A stretch of DNA of 64,000 nucleotides from Puffinus mauretanicus. Lineage: Eukaryota; Chordata; Aves; Procellariiformes; Procellariidae. Below, one piece after another: positions 25,001 to 40,000 of the stretch (positions are counted from its first letter, which is position 1; each line of letters starts with the position of its first letter). The stretch is from positions 2,046,001 to 2,110,000 of the forward strand of contig JAJKFH010004158.1 in NCBI GenBank assembly GCA_023333565.1, written 5' to 3'. Made by a program: the position numbers and the translations under genes. The notes below the pieces were generated by a model. That model did no database searches. It was not told the origin of the DNA and saw only the letters and a program-made list of their open reading frames with translations.

Positions 25001-28000
25001 AAGGAATCCTGTTATGAACCTTAGTCTCTTTTCACACTGATTTTATTATACTCACAGATCTTTACGCTTGCTCATATACAATTTGGGAATAAAACATTGC
25101 CAGGCTAGCAGACAAACCAGTGACCTAAATGCTCCAGAAAATGAAATGATATATGCCTTAGCTGTCCTGCAAGGCTTGCAGAAGCAGGAAGAAGTATCAC
25201 CAAATAACTTGAATTCAATAATTCCCCAGAAGCACCAGTTCCCCTAACCTTAGGAAATTCTGATGCAACTAGGAAGGGCAAATACATCTCTCTGGCAGCT
25301 AACTAGAAAAGGAGAAAGTGGGATGCTCAGGAAAAAGAAAACATTGGAAAAAAAGATATATATGAAGAGAAGGGGCAGAAGATTTCTCCTCTGCCAAGCA
25401 CTACCCCAGGCCAGAGGGTTACAGATCCATCCTGTGATAATGCTTCCTTTCCGCTTTGATCACAACCACCTTTATTTTTTTTATTTATTTTAAATACGGG
25501 CTTTGAAGTTGTCAATTATGGGAATGAAATAAAAGGATGTGTTACAAAACATCTCTTGACTAGCCATTTGGTCTGACCAGCTGAGCTTCTTTTAAAGTTA
25601 TGCAAGGGAAGCTGAGCAAGGCCCTCAAGCCCAGAATGCTGGAGCCTGATCAAATCATTGTCTTCCTATTGGAGGATAGAGTCTTGCAACCCTGCTGCTG
25701 AAATGGTGCTTTGATAACACCTTGTGGAAAATTGGCAAAAGCAGCCATTTAATATCACATTTCTGCTTTTACTCTACAGCTCTTATTACTTTATATGCAT
25801 TAAAAATGCATGGCTACTTATAAATCTTTGATTACACTAGGCACTAGACCCGTTACATTTTTCACCTCCCTTCCACGATAAAATCTACAGAATGCATATA
25901 TGCCATACGGGACATGGGATACTTTGCAAATTTGAATGCAGGCATTCATTCAATGGAGAGCAGCAGCTGTTCCCAGGAACGGTACCAAAAACAGGAAGGC
26001 AGAATTTGTCCTTTTTAGCAAATAATTATGTTGGAATTGCGAGAGGCAGCCTCAGTGTTTCAGGGTGGTGTGTTTGGAGGCTGAGGAGCCCTCTTTCTCT
26101 TTTCATTGTCCCTCCTCTCATGTTCCTGCTATGAGACAGGGCGAGATTCTTACCAGATAAGCTGTTATGATTAATTTTTACAGCTCCAGGCAAGAAAAAT
26201 ACCACATGAAAGGGATATACTTGTCAGAATAGCCGAGTTTCCTCAAAAAGTGAAACACTAGCCTACAAACCCACCTAGTAGTTGGAAGGCATCACTCATA
26301 AAAGACGCATAGCAGCTATTGCGTACATTCATTGATTCAATCTCCTAACAACAGCTACTCTTGACAAAGCCACCAACGTATTGCCCTATTTGCAAGCATT
26401 CTCCACCTTTCTCATCCTTTAGCCCTACTCCTCATATCTTCTGCTGCTGCAACCCCACTTCCATGTAGCCATCACAATCCTGTACTGTTCCTCTTGCCAC
26501 CCAGTCCTCAGCAATGAAGCACTACCACCACAACACATCCTAGCAAGGCCAGTCAGCCCTATTAAACTTGCTGCAGAGGCAAGAGCACCCCTGGGGAACC
26601 TCCTTGCTCCCTGAGAAATGTGAGGTTCAAATCACCCCAAGGCCCATGAAGCTGCAGAGGCATGCTAAAAAACACAATTTGACAAGCCAAGAGAACAAGG
26701 CACTTAGCAAGGGGAATGCTAAAAAGAGGAAAAAGCAAAAGTAAGTATCAACACGCACAGCAAGGATTTTGGAGGTGTAACATCACGCTGCCTGAAAGAG
26801 ATCCCACTGTATTTCTTGCCACGCCACCCACTGCTTTGAGACTTAGCGCAATAAAGTAGTTGTGCCGTCTTCCAGTTTAAAGCTGGTTTTGGAAGAAGGA
26901 GGTATTTCTCTGCCCACACTTATTTTTTTTCCAACAGAGGTAGCTTGACTGGATTTAGGAGTCTGAAATCACAAGACAAAAAACCACCCTGACTTAAAGG
27001 AAAGGGTGGGGAAGACTTCTTCAATCACTCAGGTGGTGGTGAAGCAAGACTTGCACCTGGGCTGATTACCCATTAGTCTGCAGCAGGTCCTGGTAGAAAT
27101 GCCCCACTCTGCTCTTAACCCTTGCAGTACTGGCACTCTCCCAGGCCCGCTTGGTGCCACCTATAGTCTCCTTGCTGACTGCTTCACCAGCCTAACATAC
27201 ACACACTGCTGCGTTTTATGCTTTGAAATAATCTCCTAGTGCTTAGGTATTGTGGAGATTACAGCTAGCAGGCTCCACTGTTTTTCAGCCTCCTTTCTTT
27301 TTCAAGCCAGTATCAGGACAGCTGCTCTTTGGAACTGCCAGTTCCATGTATCAGGAGATTATGAAGAAAATGTGTTATTTCCATGGGGGCTGACACAGCC
27401 ATTTTCTCCATTTATTCTTACTGATTTTTTTCCCCTGATGTAATGCATTATACTCTCTCAGTTTCATTTTTTACAGCCATGTTTTAATATCCTTTAGAAA
27501 ATGCATGCATTATTTAGCATACTGCAGCGTGAGGATAGGCCAGGTGTGAATCATTTTACATTGCAGGAAAACAAGTTCTCTTTTCTGTATAATTATCAAA
27601 TCTGCTTCTACAGAGAGCATTTCCCTACAGGTAGGCCACAACACTCAGTTACCTTATGCCACCTGATAAATATTCAAAGGTCACTACACCAGGATTTCCT
27701 CTGAAAGGCAGAGTACTTGGAAATAGGGGACTAGTCAAGGTTAGGGGAAACAGTCCTACGTGAAGCTTGGCTTCTTCAAGAGAAGATCAGAATTTCTCAA
27801 TAGTTAGAGCTGAATATTGAGAAAAGGAATAGCTTTGCTTCTGGTTCCAACGTTATCTGAGGAATATCAGTTATCAAAAAATACACAATTTTACCAGGAG
27901 TGAGAATGTGTTTTAAAGTGACAAATACTTCTTTTTTTGGACTTGGTGAAGCATAGCAGATGCAGAAACCATTTGAAAGGTAGGTGACACTACGCAATGT

Positions 28001-31000
28001 TATCATGCAGGCACAGTATCACTCCACCTGTGTCAAATTCACCTTAGATGACATTTCTTTTTCACCAGGGCATTGAATATTTCCCCTTAAAAATCCCCTT
28101 TTTCATGCTTTCATTTTCTCCTCAAATAGCTTTTTCAGTGGAGTTAAACTGGAGGCTAATCCCTTTGATTTGAGGGTTGTCTACATGAGGGTACTTGAGA
28201 GAAATCAATTCAAACTAATTAAGGGTTTAAATTCAAGGCAGAGGAGTCAACCTGCATGAGTCCACCTTATGGATACCTGTTCACAGCAGCCTTACCACAG
28301 TTAAGCAGAGTTCGTTTCCACAGAGGACAATGTAGGCTACATGTGTAGGATGCACCTGATTTGTCTGGGTGCATTAGCTGTCAAGCTTTCACAAAACACA
28401 ATAGCACATTTGCTCAGGACAACCCCCCCATGATAGCACAAAAAAAAACCCCAAGCACCGGTTTGTTTACCTCAATGCGGGCACTTCAAATACTTCTATA
28501 CCTAAATCAAACTGCAATGCCTTTAGTTCCCAATGAGCATCTACATGGAGCATTAACATGGCTTACTGCAGTATAAATCTTAGTTCAGACAAAGCATCCC
28601 TGAGCAGCCAGGCTACGCTCTCAGGTGTCACTATTTAATGTGATCAGGAGTAGCTGCAGGGTGGCAACCTGCTGCTTTTCATTCTCCTGAGCAGGGACTA
28701 AGGCTGTGAGTGCAAAGTGATCTGAATGTCCACTGTCCTCTCTCAGATTGATAGGGCCAACAAGGCAAATGCGTGTGTGTGTTTTAAAGGACAGATTTAA
28801 ACTGCTAGTATATTTTCCTTGCCCACAAAAAAACCTCAATGCCACGTCCAAACTGTTTCAAAATGCCACTCCATTATTTGTACACAGGAACCTAAATAAC
28901 ACACATCGTCTAAATCTCCTCTGCACACTTCTGCTTCTGAGACATTCCAGCGCCAGAGATGACTATATAAAGCTTCTTCCAACCTTCTCCCCTATTTCGC
29001 TTTACAGGGGAGGCCTCATCCCCATCCACTGCAGCTGCTCTTTGCAGACCACTGTGTTACAAACAGCCCAACGACTGTGCCTATACCTGGGGAACTTGGC
29101 TTTCAACCTCTACTCGTAGCACTGCTTCCCTGCTAGTGCTGAGCAGACTGCTTATGGATCCTGTCCTTCCCAAGTGAGTGTCTTCACTGCCAGGTTACAA
29201 AATCACACACCAGCTTGTGCCTTATTTTTGACCCGGTGTTTCTGGCTGTTCTGTACAGTAGTTGGGCTTACACAAGAGGAGGACAGAGCCATACCTTGCA
29301 CGCAGCCTGGGCACCTGACTCACAGACATAAGGCAAGGCACTGAATTTCCTCTAGACGGGAGGGGAGCTGAATGCAAGTCCTCTACCTCCTTGGAAAGAA
29401 CACTGACCACTAGGATATTTTTAATTGGAAAGTACTACCTCCTCCACCTCCTTCAGCAAATAATAATACAGTTACATGTAATAATTTAGTGTTGTAATAG
29501 GAAGTATTAAAAATGCCAACAACTGTTCATGCAAGACCTCCTAAAATGAACTTTTCCGCTTTTAAAAATCAACAATCCAAAAATTAAGTGGGAGGTTAAT
29601 GTGATCCCCTTTGTGCAGTTGAGTCTGCTACACATGCAAGCGCTTTGTGTCAGTTTTTTTTTGTACCAGCATAAGCATATGGGATCAGACACAGATGAGG
29701 AGTTCTGAACTTTTCTGCAGACAAATGAATGAATTCAAGTTGAAGCAGCAGCACAGATCTTGCACTGGCCAGTCCAAAAATAGTAAAGAAATCCCTTTTT
29801 CACATTTAGCACTGTGTGGAAGGGTTTATGTGTTCATTGATGAGCTCCTAGGCTAGCTAAAATTTTACAAGAGCTATATCTCTTTATTTCTACAGTCAAA
29901 AGCATGTAGGAGTTTTGAATATTAGCATGGTAATTTCTCCCCTTTTTGCTTTCATTGCATTCAGGAATGCTGGCTCCACTAAATAGCACATAAATCTTAA
30001 CTGTCTGGAACCTGTAATAGAAAGGTATTTTTGAAAAAGGGTTTCTTGGCAGATTATTATCCATTTTGTACCACGTTTTCCTCCCTTGTTCTGGCTCTTT
30101 TTTCTTCTATGAGAAGGAAACGGAGACTTTTCCTCTCTTTTTTCTTTTTTTTTTTGGCCTGATCTTATTCTTGTGGCTGATATATAAGAGCACTGATACA
30201 ATGTAGTTTTTCATTTTGGCAGCCTTTTTTAAATGGATTCCATAGCATGATCTGACCAGTGACAAATGACCCAGCACTTCCACTTGGAATACTAATGCTG
30301 AATTATCTGGCTTCCTGGGGTCTGATGGAGATGCAGTGAGAATTAAAAAAAAATACTGCACAAGAGCAGTGGTAACTGATGTAGGGTCTGCATGCTGAGC
30401 TTTTGACCTCAACCGTTTCTACAGTAACTGTGCGATGTATTGTGCTTTCTATTCTCAGACTCACATTGGAAGCCAATTAAATTAAAAGGCTATTCATTTC
30501 ATTACATTTGTCTCCAGGACGCTCAAATAGAAATGCAAACGATTCCTGTTCAGAGTTCCCTGCATCAGAGAAACTGATATTGTACTGCTAATTTGTGATA
30601 ACAATATAAACCAATATGCAATCTGCACTGATTTAAAAGATGTGCATAGGATGTACGCTGAACTTACAAAACACTGATTAGGGAGATCATGAAATTAAAT
30701 CTTCCGAAGGGCACTTGTTTCAAACCCTCAAGGCAGCTCTTTTTCTTGGTTTAATCAGATAGTTAATCATTGTAACTCACACTTTCCAAGAGCCAGATTC
30801 ATCAATACTAGGAAATATGGATTTGTAATATTGAACAGTTACAGTCTCAGGAAATCTTGGTGAAAATAAAAGCTGTAAAAAGGTGGTCGGTAAGCACTGT
30901 GCTGCTTTAAAAAAGGCAATGGAGGAACTGAGAGAATACTTCCTACTAAAAATAAAGCAAGAATCCTTTGAGGGCTGATCCACCAATTTGAACAATAAAG

Positions 31001-34000
31001 AAACATACTCCCAAATGCGGTCTTATCTCCAGCTCAGTGAGAAATTAACATTTTTGTCAAATCACAGAAAAGAAATGGACATGAAACATTATTCTACTGT
31101 CTGTATTTTTATTCTAAATTAAGCTTCTGGTATAGTTACCCATGTCACTTAGAGCAATAGTAATTTCTGATCTGGAGGAATGACCTTCACATTGAAGGGA
31201 AGAGAGAGGACTTAAACACCATCCTGCAGCATACAAAATAACAGCCTGCAACATGCCATTTGTAGATCATTTTTGCAGGCTAGCAACCACAAATTGAAAG
31301 TTGCCTATCGTCAATGGCAGATCAAATTTTAGGGCTCTTATAGTGGTCATGGTACTGAAGGCTTGTTGATAGAGTAGATGTGGGCTTATAATGGAGGCAG
31401 CAGCCTTCATTGCCATTTATCTAGACATGGCTGGCAGGATATAATAAGCTAAATGAGGTTGAAATGACAAAAATGTCTCCAGGCTTATGAAAACCTGGAA
31501 CACTATTTCTAGGAAAACCCGGCAGTTTAGACAAAATTGACAAACACTTAACTCCCTTTTCAGATAGATGAAATCATTCTGGGCCAAAATCATTCACCTG
31601 CAGTGCTGAAACTCATGGACCTTCCACCAGGGGTGAGCCTGAAGACAGTTCTCTGGGGTGAGAAAATGAACTTGCTTCCCCCGATATGATTAAATTAGTT
31701 TTGTTTTCTTCCCTCCCTGCCTCTCAATAAAATTTCAATCAGTTTTTGAAGTACTCAAGACAGAAAAATTTAAAGTGAAAAAGTTAAAGTAAAAAAAAGT
31801 TTTCTTAAAATGGCTTGGAAATAAGAGCAAATATGAAAATTTCATGAAGGTCACATGAGCATGTCTAATCATCCTCTACTACAGTAACTAGAAGGCACTC
31901 AGTAAAATGAAAGGCAACTGATTTAGAGATGACTGAAGGAGAGGCTCTTTTCAACAGTGTATTATTAGCCTGAGGATTTTATGTCACAAAGTAGCAAACA
32001 GGTCAGCAGTTTAGCTGGCTTCCAAAAAAGTGTTAAAAAACCCATAATATATTGCAAACCAAAACACCTAAAGGGGCTTTTGTATGTGTGCGCACATGCG
32101 TATGTATTCAATATAACAGGTGGAACAGCAGAAAGCAAGCTCTACACAATAAGGGCCAGAAACTCTGTGCAGGCACATTTTTCTATAAATTGCCCTGCTG
32201 TAAAGTTTCTTGAACCATCTTTTGACTTGGCTGGAATGGGCCCTGCTAAAAGAGAAGATACTGACTTAGAAAATCCATAGGGCTATCTGATATGGAGCTT
32301 CCACTCTTTCCGCTTAATTTCCTTGCTTTGAGATAGTTTTCCTTATTACTGTAATTCCTTTGCAGAACATTAACCTTGAATTTGATGCAACAGTGATGGG
32401 GCAAAACAACTTCTTCTTACCCCAGTTTTGCAATTTACATGATGAGGTCTCCAAGAAGGAAGCTCTGTCGTTGATAATTTATTTTTGTTTGGTTCTCTAA
32501 GTATAACAACCAGTTTCTAATAAAAACTCCAATAGCTTTTCAAAGCTTTTATCTTTCTGTATGACACCTTCCAAACTAAGCCTTTTCCTGAATATGAGTT
32601 TATTTGAAAAGATAGGACAGGAAGAGTCCATCCTGGATTTTTCAATTCATTTTTCTTAAATGAAAAAACTGTTTTAAAAGACTAATTTTTCTTTTTTAAA
32701 AAGAAGGTATTTTTGGTAATTAGAAAAACCTGGAGGGAGAAACTCTAAGTGAAACTCATTGCTGCAGTGTCATTCTGGCCAAAGACTCAGCCAGATTTGA
32801 AGGAGGACTTGATTTTATAGAAGCAACAACATTCAGTTACAACAGCTAATGATAAAAAACAATATAATGGAAGGGAAGAAAAGCTTGTTTCATGTAAGGA
32901 CTTAATATAACAATGCATTCAGGACAAAACCTGATTAGGACAGATTACTTCATTTTATTCTTTTTATGAAGAAGTGTTCTGCACAATCCCTTCAGGCATG
33001 TTGTACTGTCCAGCAGTATGAGAAGACCTAAGATCTGGAAGTTTATTCCCGTGAAAGTAACAGAGAAAACACACTTTTAAACATAGAAAAGTATCTGCCC
33101 ATCCTGATGACTGTGGATATTGACAGTGTTAGCAGATATCATGCACATATTCTATTACGTTATTCTGCTTTTGTATTTTTGTTAGGACAGAAAATTAAGT
33201 ACTTTTTGCATGAGAGTGCTGAAAAAAAGGAGAAAACAAAAATAGATTCAATTTTCTCTGCAAACTTGAACATCTTTTAAATGTAGCTCTTTCAAAAAAT
33301 AAAAAGTATTATAAAGAAAACAATTTTTGGTGAAGAATAAATCAATGGAAGTTTTTCCTGACAGATTCCAGTAGAGTGGCTAATGTGCCCCAACTGTGAA
33401 CAGACATTCAATACAAGACACCAGCCAGTCTACAGTAACCCACTTAAAATCCCAACATCACGGACATGGGGTTCCCACCACTGGCAGTCTCACTCCACCC
33501 AACTACTTCTGCTGTGTCTCAGGACTTGCTAACGTGGGCACTGCCAAAGGTGAGTAAGGAGTTTCCAAGATAGGGGCAGACAGGAGAGAAAGCTGAAGAC
33601 AGGACATCCCAGCCCAGCCCCACAGAATTTAATACAATCAGAAAATCCACAAGGCAAACCTGTGCTTATTCTTTAGCTGTGGGTTTCTTGGTTTTTTTCT
33701 CCTGCTCCTTTCTTTCATCACTGCTGAATAGCTTGAAACTCAGTATTACAGGGCTTGTATCATTGTTATCCAGGTAATATTAGGATATTTAGAACAACAT
33801 CTTGACTCAAAATTAAGTTGGATCAAATCTCTAGGTGTGCTCTTCTGCCCTCACCCTGATTTCCACTGCAGCAAAACCAAACCCAGATGGAGAGGAGACC
33901 AACAATGAGAAGCACACCTTCTCCATGGTTTATTACTTCCACCGAGAATGAGGTGGAGACCAGTTCTTTCCCACATGCCTGAAAGATGCTCCACCACCTT

Positions 34001-37000
34001 TGTATATTTGGCATAAAGGCAACCACAAACACCAGGATCTGAACTGCGGGACGAGGGGTAGCAATCAGGGGGATGCAATGTACTAAGGGAGGGAAGGATG
34101 TAAGATCCTTAAAAACCATCAGGGGAGAAGCACAAACAAATTACAGTCAGTAAACTTATATTCCGAAGGGCAACTATTTCTATGGATGCTTCCCCCTACC
34201 AAAAACCCCACCTTTTATTCATTGAAACATGGTACCTCCTTTTTGGCACTGTTGATTCACATACAACACACACAAGATGGTGCTGATAGAGAAAACGTAT
34301 TCCTCACTAAGAGTAAATTCAGCAGGCTATGCTGTCCAAAGCACCAATCTTTGGTGATACAGAAGTAGGACATCTCTAAAAATAAGCCTTCTTGTAAGGA
34401 AGATTTTAAAAAAAAAAAAAAAAAGTCAGTCACATCTTCAATAAAAGCTTACTAAAGAAAAAAAAAAAATCCCGAGACTTAAAACAGAAACTTATAACAA
34501 GGCCCTTCTTAGTTAAAGCTGTGGTGTTTACCATGGAAAACTATGGAGATAAAAGGAATATCACTGTAGAAGAGATAATTTTGTTAGTTCATTTGTATAA
34601 TTAGAGGTTTAAGCCATGAGGATCAGCCATGTTCCGGCTTGAAATGTCAAATGTGAAGCTCTCGAGTATTCAGATTTTAGGAATTAGGCCAAAAAAGTTT
34701 CAAAATTAGAGGGTATTTTGACTGAACCTTTAGTTTGAAGTCTCTCTCAAGTAAACCTAAGTGAATTAAATATAATTTTTCATGACTGATTAGAGTCTAC
34801 ATTTGACCATCAGTTGCATCTCACATTCTGCTACCTACCAGCTGGAACGTTGATGAGACTTTTTATAACTTCGTTACAGCTACCTTGTGGAACAATTTAA
34901 TCGTATAAAATCTTATAATACAGATGCATAAGTAAAACAATACCAGCTGCTGGCTTCTGGTGTTGTCATGCTGCTTTACCCCTTTACTTCTCCCCATGCC
35001 ATACAGCACACGCCCACTGCACAGGGACTGCCTTTGAAGGATGCTACCTGCAGGAACAAGCTGATTTTTTTCTGCCTAACATCCCAGATGCACAGTCCCT
35101 GAAGGAGCAGTAGAGACACAGGGCTTCACAGGCCCAGATCTTACCGAGGGAGCCTCCCGAGCTAAGAGATTATCTGATAATGTAGAGATATTTTTTTTTT
35201 TTTGTGAACAGATAAGTTAATACTGATAGGACAATACCCATCTATCTAACCGCTTGAAATTATTCTCTTTCTCAGAGAAGAATTCTGCAAGGCTCTGGCA
35301 CAGGGCTGCCCTCTCTAGCCAAAGAGCAGAACAAGCCTTGTCTAAATTAAGCATTTGGATTTTCAGGATAAAATGGCTTAATGGCATCTTTGTCGTTGGC
35401 TCTACAGCAAAACAATGGAAGATGAAGAAGCATTGCAAACAAGTAAGGTGACACAGCTCATCAACATGCAGCACTTCTTACTATGCAGCACACTCACAAG
35501 TACATCACATTTGAATGGTACCATTTATCTTTATAACCTTTTCTTGCTGGACTGTATTTCATTTCTTTCTTTGTCTGACCTCCAACTCCTCTGCCAGAGG
35601 TGGTACAGAAAATATGCAGCAGCAATGGGAAGGAGAAAGAGAAGTATTATACCACAGACTTTGTGACTAATCGCTGAGAAGCATCTCTTCAGAATTAACA
35701 TAATCTCTGAAGGGTTCCCATATGTTTGAGGCTGACTGTGTGCATGTATGCTAATCAGCTTCAAATTATAATCAGGATATTAGAACACAACTTTGCTAAG
35801 CAAACGGCTGAGAAGTTCAGTAAATATTCGTCAGTGAGAAGAAAACAGAGCTTTGGAGTGGAGAATCTGATTCCCATCAGCTTCTGGCTGATCAGCATGC
35901 AGCCTGGGGAGAGAAAGAGCCCTTGCAGGGGGACCACTGAGGGCACTAGGCCAATGGGACCTCTCCCTCATGTCCGAGGAGTGTAGAAGCCCTGTTTCCC
36001 TCCAACAACAACAACCACAAAAAATTACCTGCCACAAAGAATGGATGTTGTCTAGATAAAGTCCCCTTGCCATGACTGGTGAGAGGATTTTTTTTTTTGT
36101 GAGCCCCCAAAATGAACCATACAAGTAGCCTCACAGAGCAGCAAGGTGCTGAGTGATTCAGCCTTTCTGCACAGCAACAGCAGGTCAATGTGCTTCAGTC
36201 CTAACAGGCTGACATCAATCTGTCTCCTCCCCCTCTGACCTGAGGACTTCTCTTTCACAGGACTCATCCAGCAACCCCAGTAGCGCAGCCTGTCGTGCCA
36301 TGGGCATGCAACCACACAGAACGAGTGCATGCTGTCTGGGCTCTGTTTGCAGCAGCAGCAGCTACCTGCAGCCTCTCTCACATGTGCATACCTTACATGA
36401 CAGAAACATTTCTTCTTGCTTTCCACTCGGTTCCTTTCTTTGGTACATCCTGGAGGCCTCTGCATAGGAAAGAGCAGGTGTGGAAGTAGCTAACAAGATA
36501 TTCATGATGACCAGATTTTGATAGAGATAACAAGCCAAATCACCCCCAAACTTCTGTTTCTCAGCATCCAGCTTTAAGGATCACTTTATTCACAGCTAGA
36601 AAACATTACCTGCAGCGATATTGCTGGGGAACTAAAGCCTAGCTTCCATTTCAGCTACTCTACATTAAATATTCCCCTTGGAAATTCAGAGAGCAGCTAT
36701 ATTGTCTGTTACATGTGTTATATAAAGACAATCAGAATGAGGTGTTGGGGCACTGACCTGCTGGATTTGATTTTTCAGCATTCTCTCCTTCCCACCCTTA
36801 ACACACATTTGTGAAGCATGAAATACATTCACCCTTCCTGACTCAGTTCTATTCTTTTCCAATCCTGACAGAACACTTGAGGTTGGTAAGTGAACTATGC
36901 TAGGCTGGGTCATGTTTTCAAATGAAGAAAAAAAATCACAGCCATGCAGTAGATTGATATAATTTTGGTTTCATAGCTGACAATCATTTTTCATCATTGT

Positions 37001-40000
37001 TTCAAGCATGAAAGATTTAGCAATGGCTGCATAAAACTTCAGTGACACAAACCTTTGATGTTCTGTCAAGCAGCTTTGCTTTTTTCCCTGTCATACACAC
37101 TGCAGCCACAAATTACTCCCTGGCAATCCTAGGTGAGGATTATGAAGATTATTAGAAAAAGCTGAGGTTTAAAGAGTTATTAAAAGTACCTTTGCGCTTC
37201 AGCAACGTGTGAACAAGCAATTGTGTTCTTCACAAAAAGCCTGATTTTCTTATTTTAACGTGCTGCTGATTTTTCTCCCTCTGAACTTGATCTCTTTGGC
37301 TGGGCATTTTCACCTCAAATTCCAAGTAATCAAACTGTCATGAGCATCACCTACTAAGAGAAAGCACTGAAACAAACAAAAAAAAGAACATTAGCGACCT
37401 GCTTGTGAGCTGCAAACACATGCACAGAAGCTGAGCAGAGCACATGTTTTTCTGAAAGGCCAGGTGTGCTACTTGGAGTGTGAACTCTGCAGGAGAAAGC
37501 TACATGGCAATATAGAATTAGAATATAGAATTCTATTTTATTTTAAACTTCTGCCTTCATGAATGGATGTACCATCTATTTCACTATTAATAAAACAAAG
37601 CAAAGCAAAGTACCCTGAATACAGGACAATTTTTTGCCCTGGCTTGAGCTCCATGGGGCTGTCCAGAGGTTTCCTGTGGATGCCAATTTAAATTAAACAG
37701 GTAAAATGCAACTGATCTGTCACCACAAAAGTTGGCGTTTAAAAAGCCACATCTTGTCCAGTAAAGTCTTTCACCTAAACAATGTGTACTCTTACTTTTT
37801 TTTTTTTTGACTTGCAGTTTTATTTCATCCACAGCACCTGCAGATCACTCTGTTCTGTACTTTGCTATGACATTGGATCTGTGGATGGAGGTACTGTAGA
37901 CCCTTGGAGCATGCATTCCCCTAACTACTATTGCAGTTTTTGGGATGCAGGTCTCTGAGATTTTTGCTTCATGACTACAAGTGATTTTTATCATCCAAAC
38001 GGGCTTTAGCTGTAAAATGGGGATAGCAAAACTTCTCTAAGCAATTGATCTGCCCAAGGTTACACAAAGAGGGGAGGTTAAAGAATATCAGCATCTTCCT
38101 CAGAACCTTGGAAATCAATACTAAAGATCGTTATTAAGATCTTTAAATTTGAGAATGATGCTTAGGCTCTATTGCAAATATTTTACGGGAAACTGCCCTT
38201 TTTGAATAAGCTCTAATGCAATCTAGGAGGAGCACGGCAGTTTAATGACGGGATGGGAGGGAAGTAAGAGTAACAGCAGTAATAAGTCAATGAAATAGGC
38301 TTAGTTGCCTGTACAAGATTTGCATATGAGTGTTCCATATACATAATCATGTGCAGGCAGATAGGTATTCAGATCCCCAAAAGCTGGGTTTATCCAATGA
38401 TGATAGGACTGGGTAATTCACTCCAAATGCCTCAAATTTCATTGCTCTCAAGATTTAAAGTGACTTCTTCAGACTAGACAGTGATGAAAGATAAATCAAA
38501 CAAACTTTCCCTGTCTTACACCTTAAGAAGTCAATGAGACTATACACGCACCATTTTTGTGATTACTTTTCAGTGTGCTAGTACTCACTTCTTTCTCAGT
38601 ATTTAATTATCAAATACCCAAATGAACTCCTCAGGATAAAGCTACAACTCAAAAATTATTCACTGAAAAGAGCTGTTGAATAACATTTGACACACACACG
38701 AATCCATTTGTAGATAATCCCCAATCAGCAAAATTCACTGACTAAATTATATGTGGTTAATTATTCAGCCACCATCTCGCACCACACAACTTTCCCCCTC
38801 TCCCCTTTGACAAATTCCTAAAACGATCAAAATGCTGATCACAGCCCAACAGTTTATACAGCCTCTCGCCTTTATGTCTCCCTTCCAGTTTCTTCCCTCC
38901 GGTCCTTTAGTAAGCAAACCCTTCTGGTTCAGTAATTTGGCAAATCAGTGAGATTTTTATTTGCAATTATATAACTGCTGCAAGGCACTCCAGTCAGCAG
39001 GAATGCCATCCAGGAGATTCACAACCGTAAAAATGCATAAACAGCCACCGTTCCCTACCACAGGACTTTTATTGGATATGCAGTCCGTAGTTCTGAACGC
39101 TTTGATTTATTGGAGTGAGAAGCAATGTGAAAACACTGTCAGGCTTCTGGAGCCACTGAGACTGCTCCATTCACGTACATCATGCTCATGAAAAGCACAG
39201 GAGTCTGGTAGACTATAAATTAGAAGATCCTGGAGGTGTGGGCTGAGAGGAGGAATCATGAGGGTAAACTTAGCTTATGATTAGGTTTAAATCCTGAGAA
39301 ACATTAAACAAATTCTGGCTGTTTCATGACTTACATCTTCCCTTTCCCACTGTTCCTTTATTTATAACTTTCCAGCAGAAGTGCAGACCCACACTCCCCC
39401 TGCTCCTGGCTTGCAGCCACTTGGGCCAGCAGGATCTGCCTGCTCTGTTGAGCTCTTTTTCCCACGTCTTCTTTGGAAACCACTTCTTAAGGTCTTAGAC
39501 CTGATGTATTTTTAATTCTGCTGTGAAAGCCTTACTTACAGAAGGTGCTGCTTTGGCTAACAAGGCCTTCCACCCAGCTGTGGCCCTGTACCACTCTCTT
39601 TTCTTCCCTTCATAGCTACCGTAATCTCACTTTTTGAGGGATCTTTTTTAGTCAAGAGAAATGAGCTCTCTTTTCCCACCCAGTTTGCACAGTGCCTGGT
39701 TTATACTATTAATATAACAACTCTCTATTAAAGGGTAAACTGCAGCCACAAAACTCATGCTGCACAGATTTCTAAACCTGAATTAGCCTTCAGTCTACAG
39801 TGACAATTTGTATTAGATCCTATGGTCCAAGGCTTTGTTGACAACTTTCAGTGCTGAACCAGCCCCATAACTTACTTCATATCTGATACAGAGTCTTATA
39901 CTCCAGAAATAGGGTATGATATTATGTATCCTCCTCAATTCGAATCCTGTTTGCAGGTGATCTTCCTCTGCATTGATTCACCGCAATTAGCTTGAGAAGA

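Noticed and set aside
26600..26640. GGTTCAAATC, a perfect tRNA B-box-like word
   Set aside because: The flanking bases do not form a T-arm stem and no acceptor or D-arm is found, so it is not a tRNA gene.
26400..26640. Pyrimidine-rich tracts followed by AG as possible hidden exons
   Set aside because: No downstream open frame with a donor site and no protein similarity.
34408..34469. Poly(A) tracts with AATAAA as the tail of a processed pseudogene
   Set aside because: No ORF or exon-like sequence upstream and no target-site duplication; birds also have few retrocopies because CR1 does not mobilise poly(A) RNA well.
36052..36465. 137-codon minus-strand ORF
   Set aside because: No domain, Cys/Ser-rich random-looking composition, overlaps other ORFs in several frames, no splice context.
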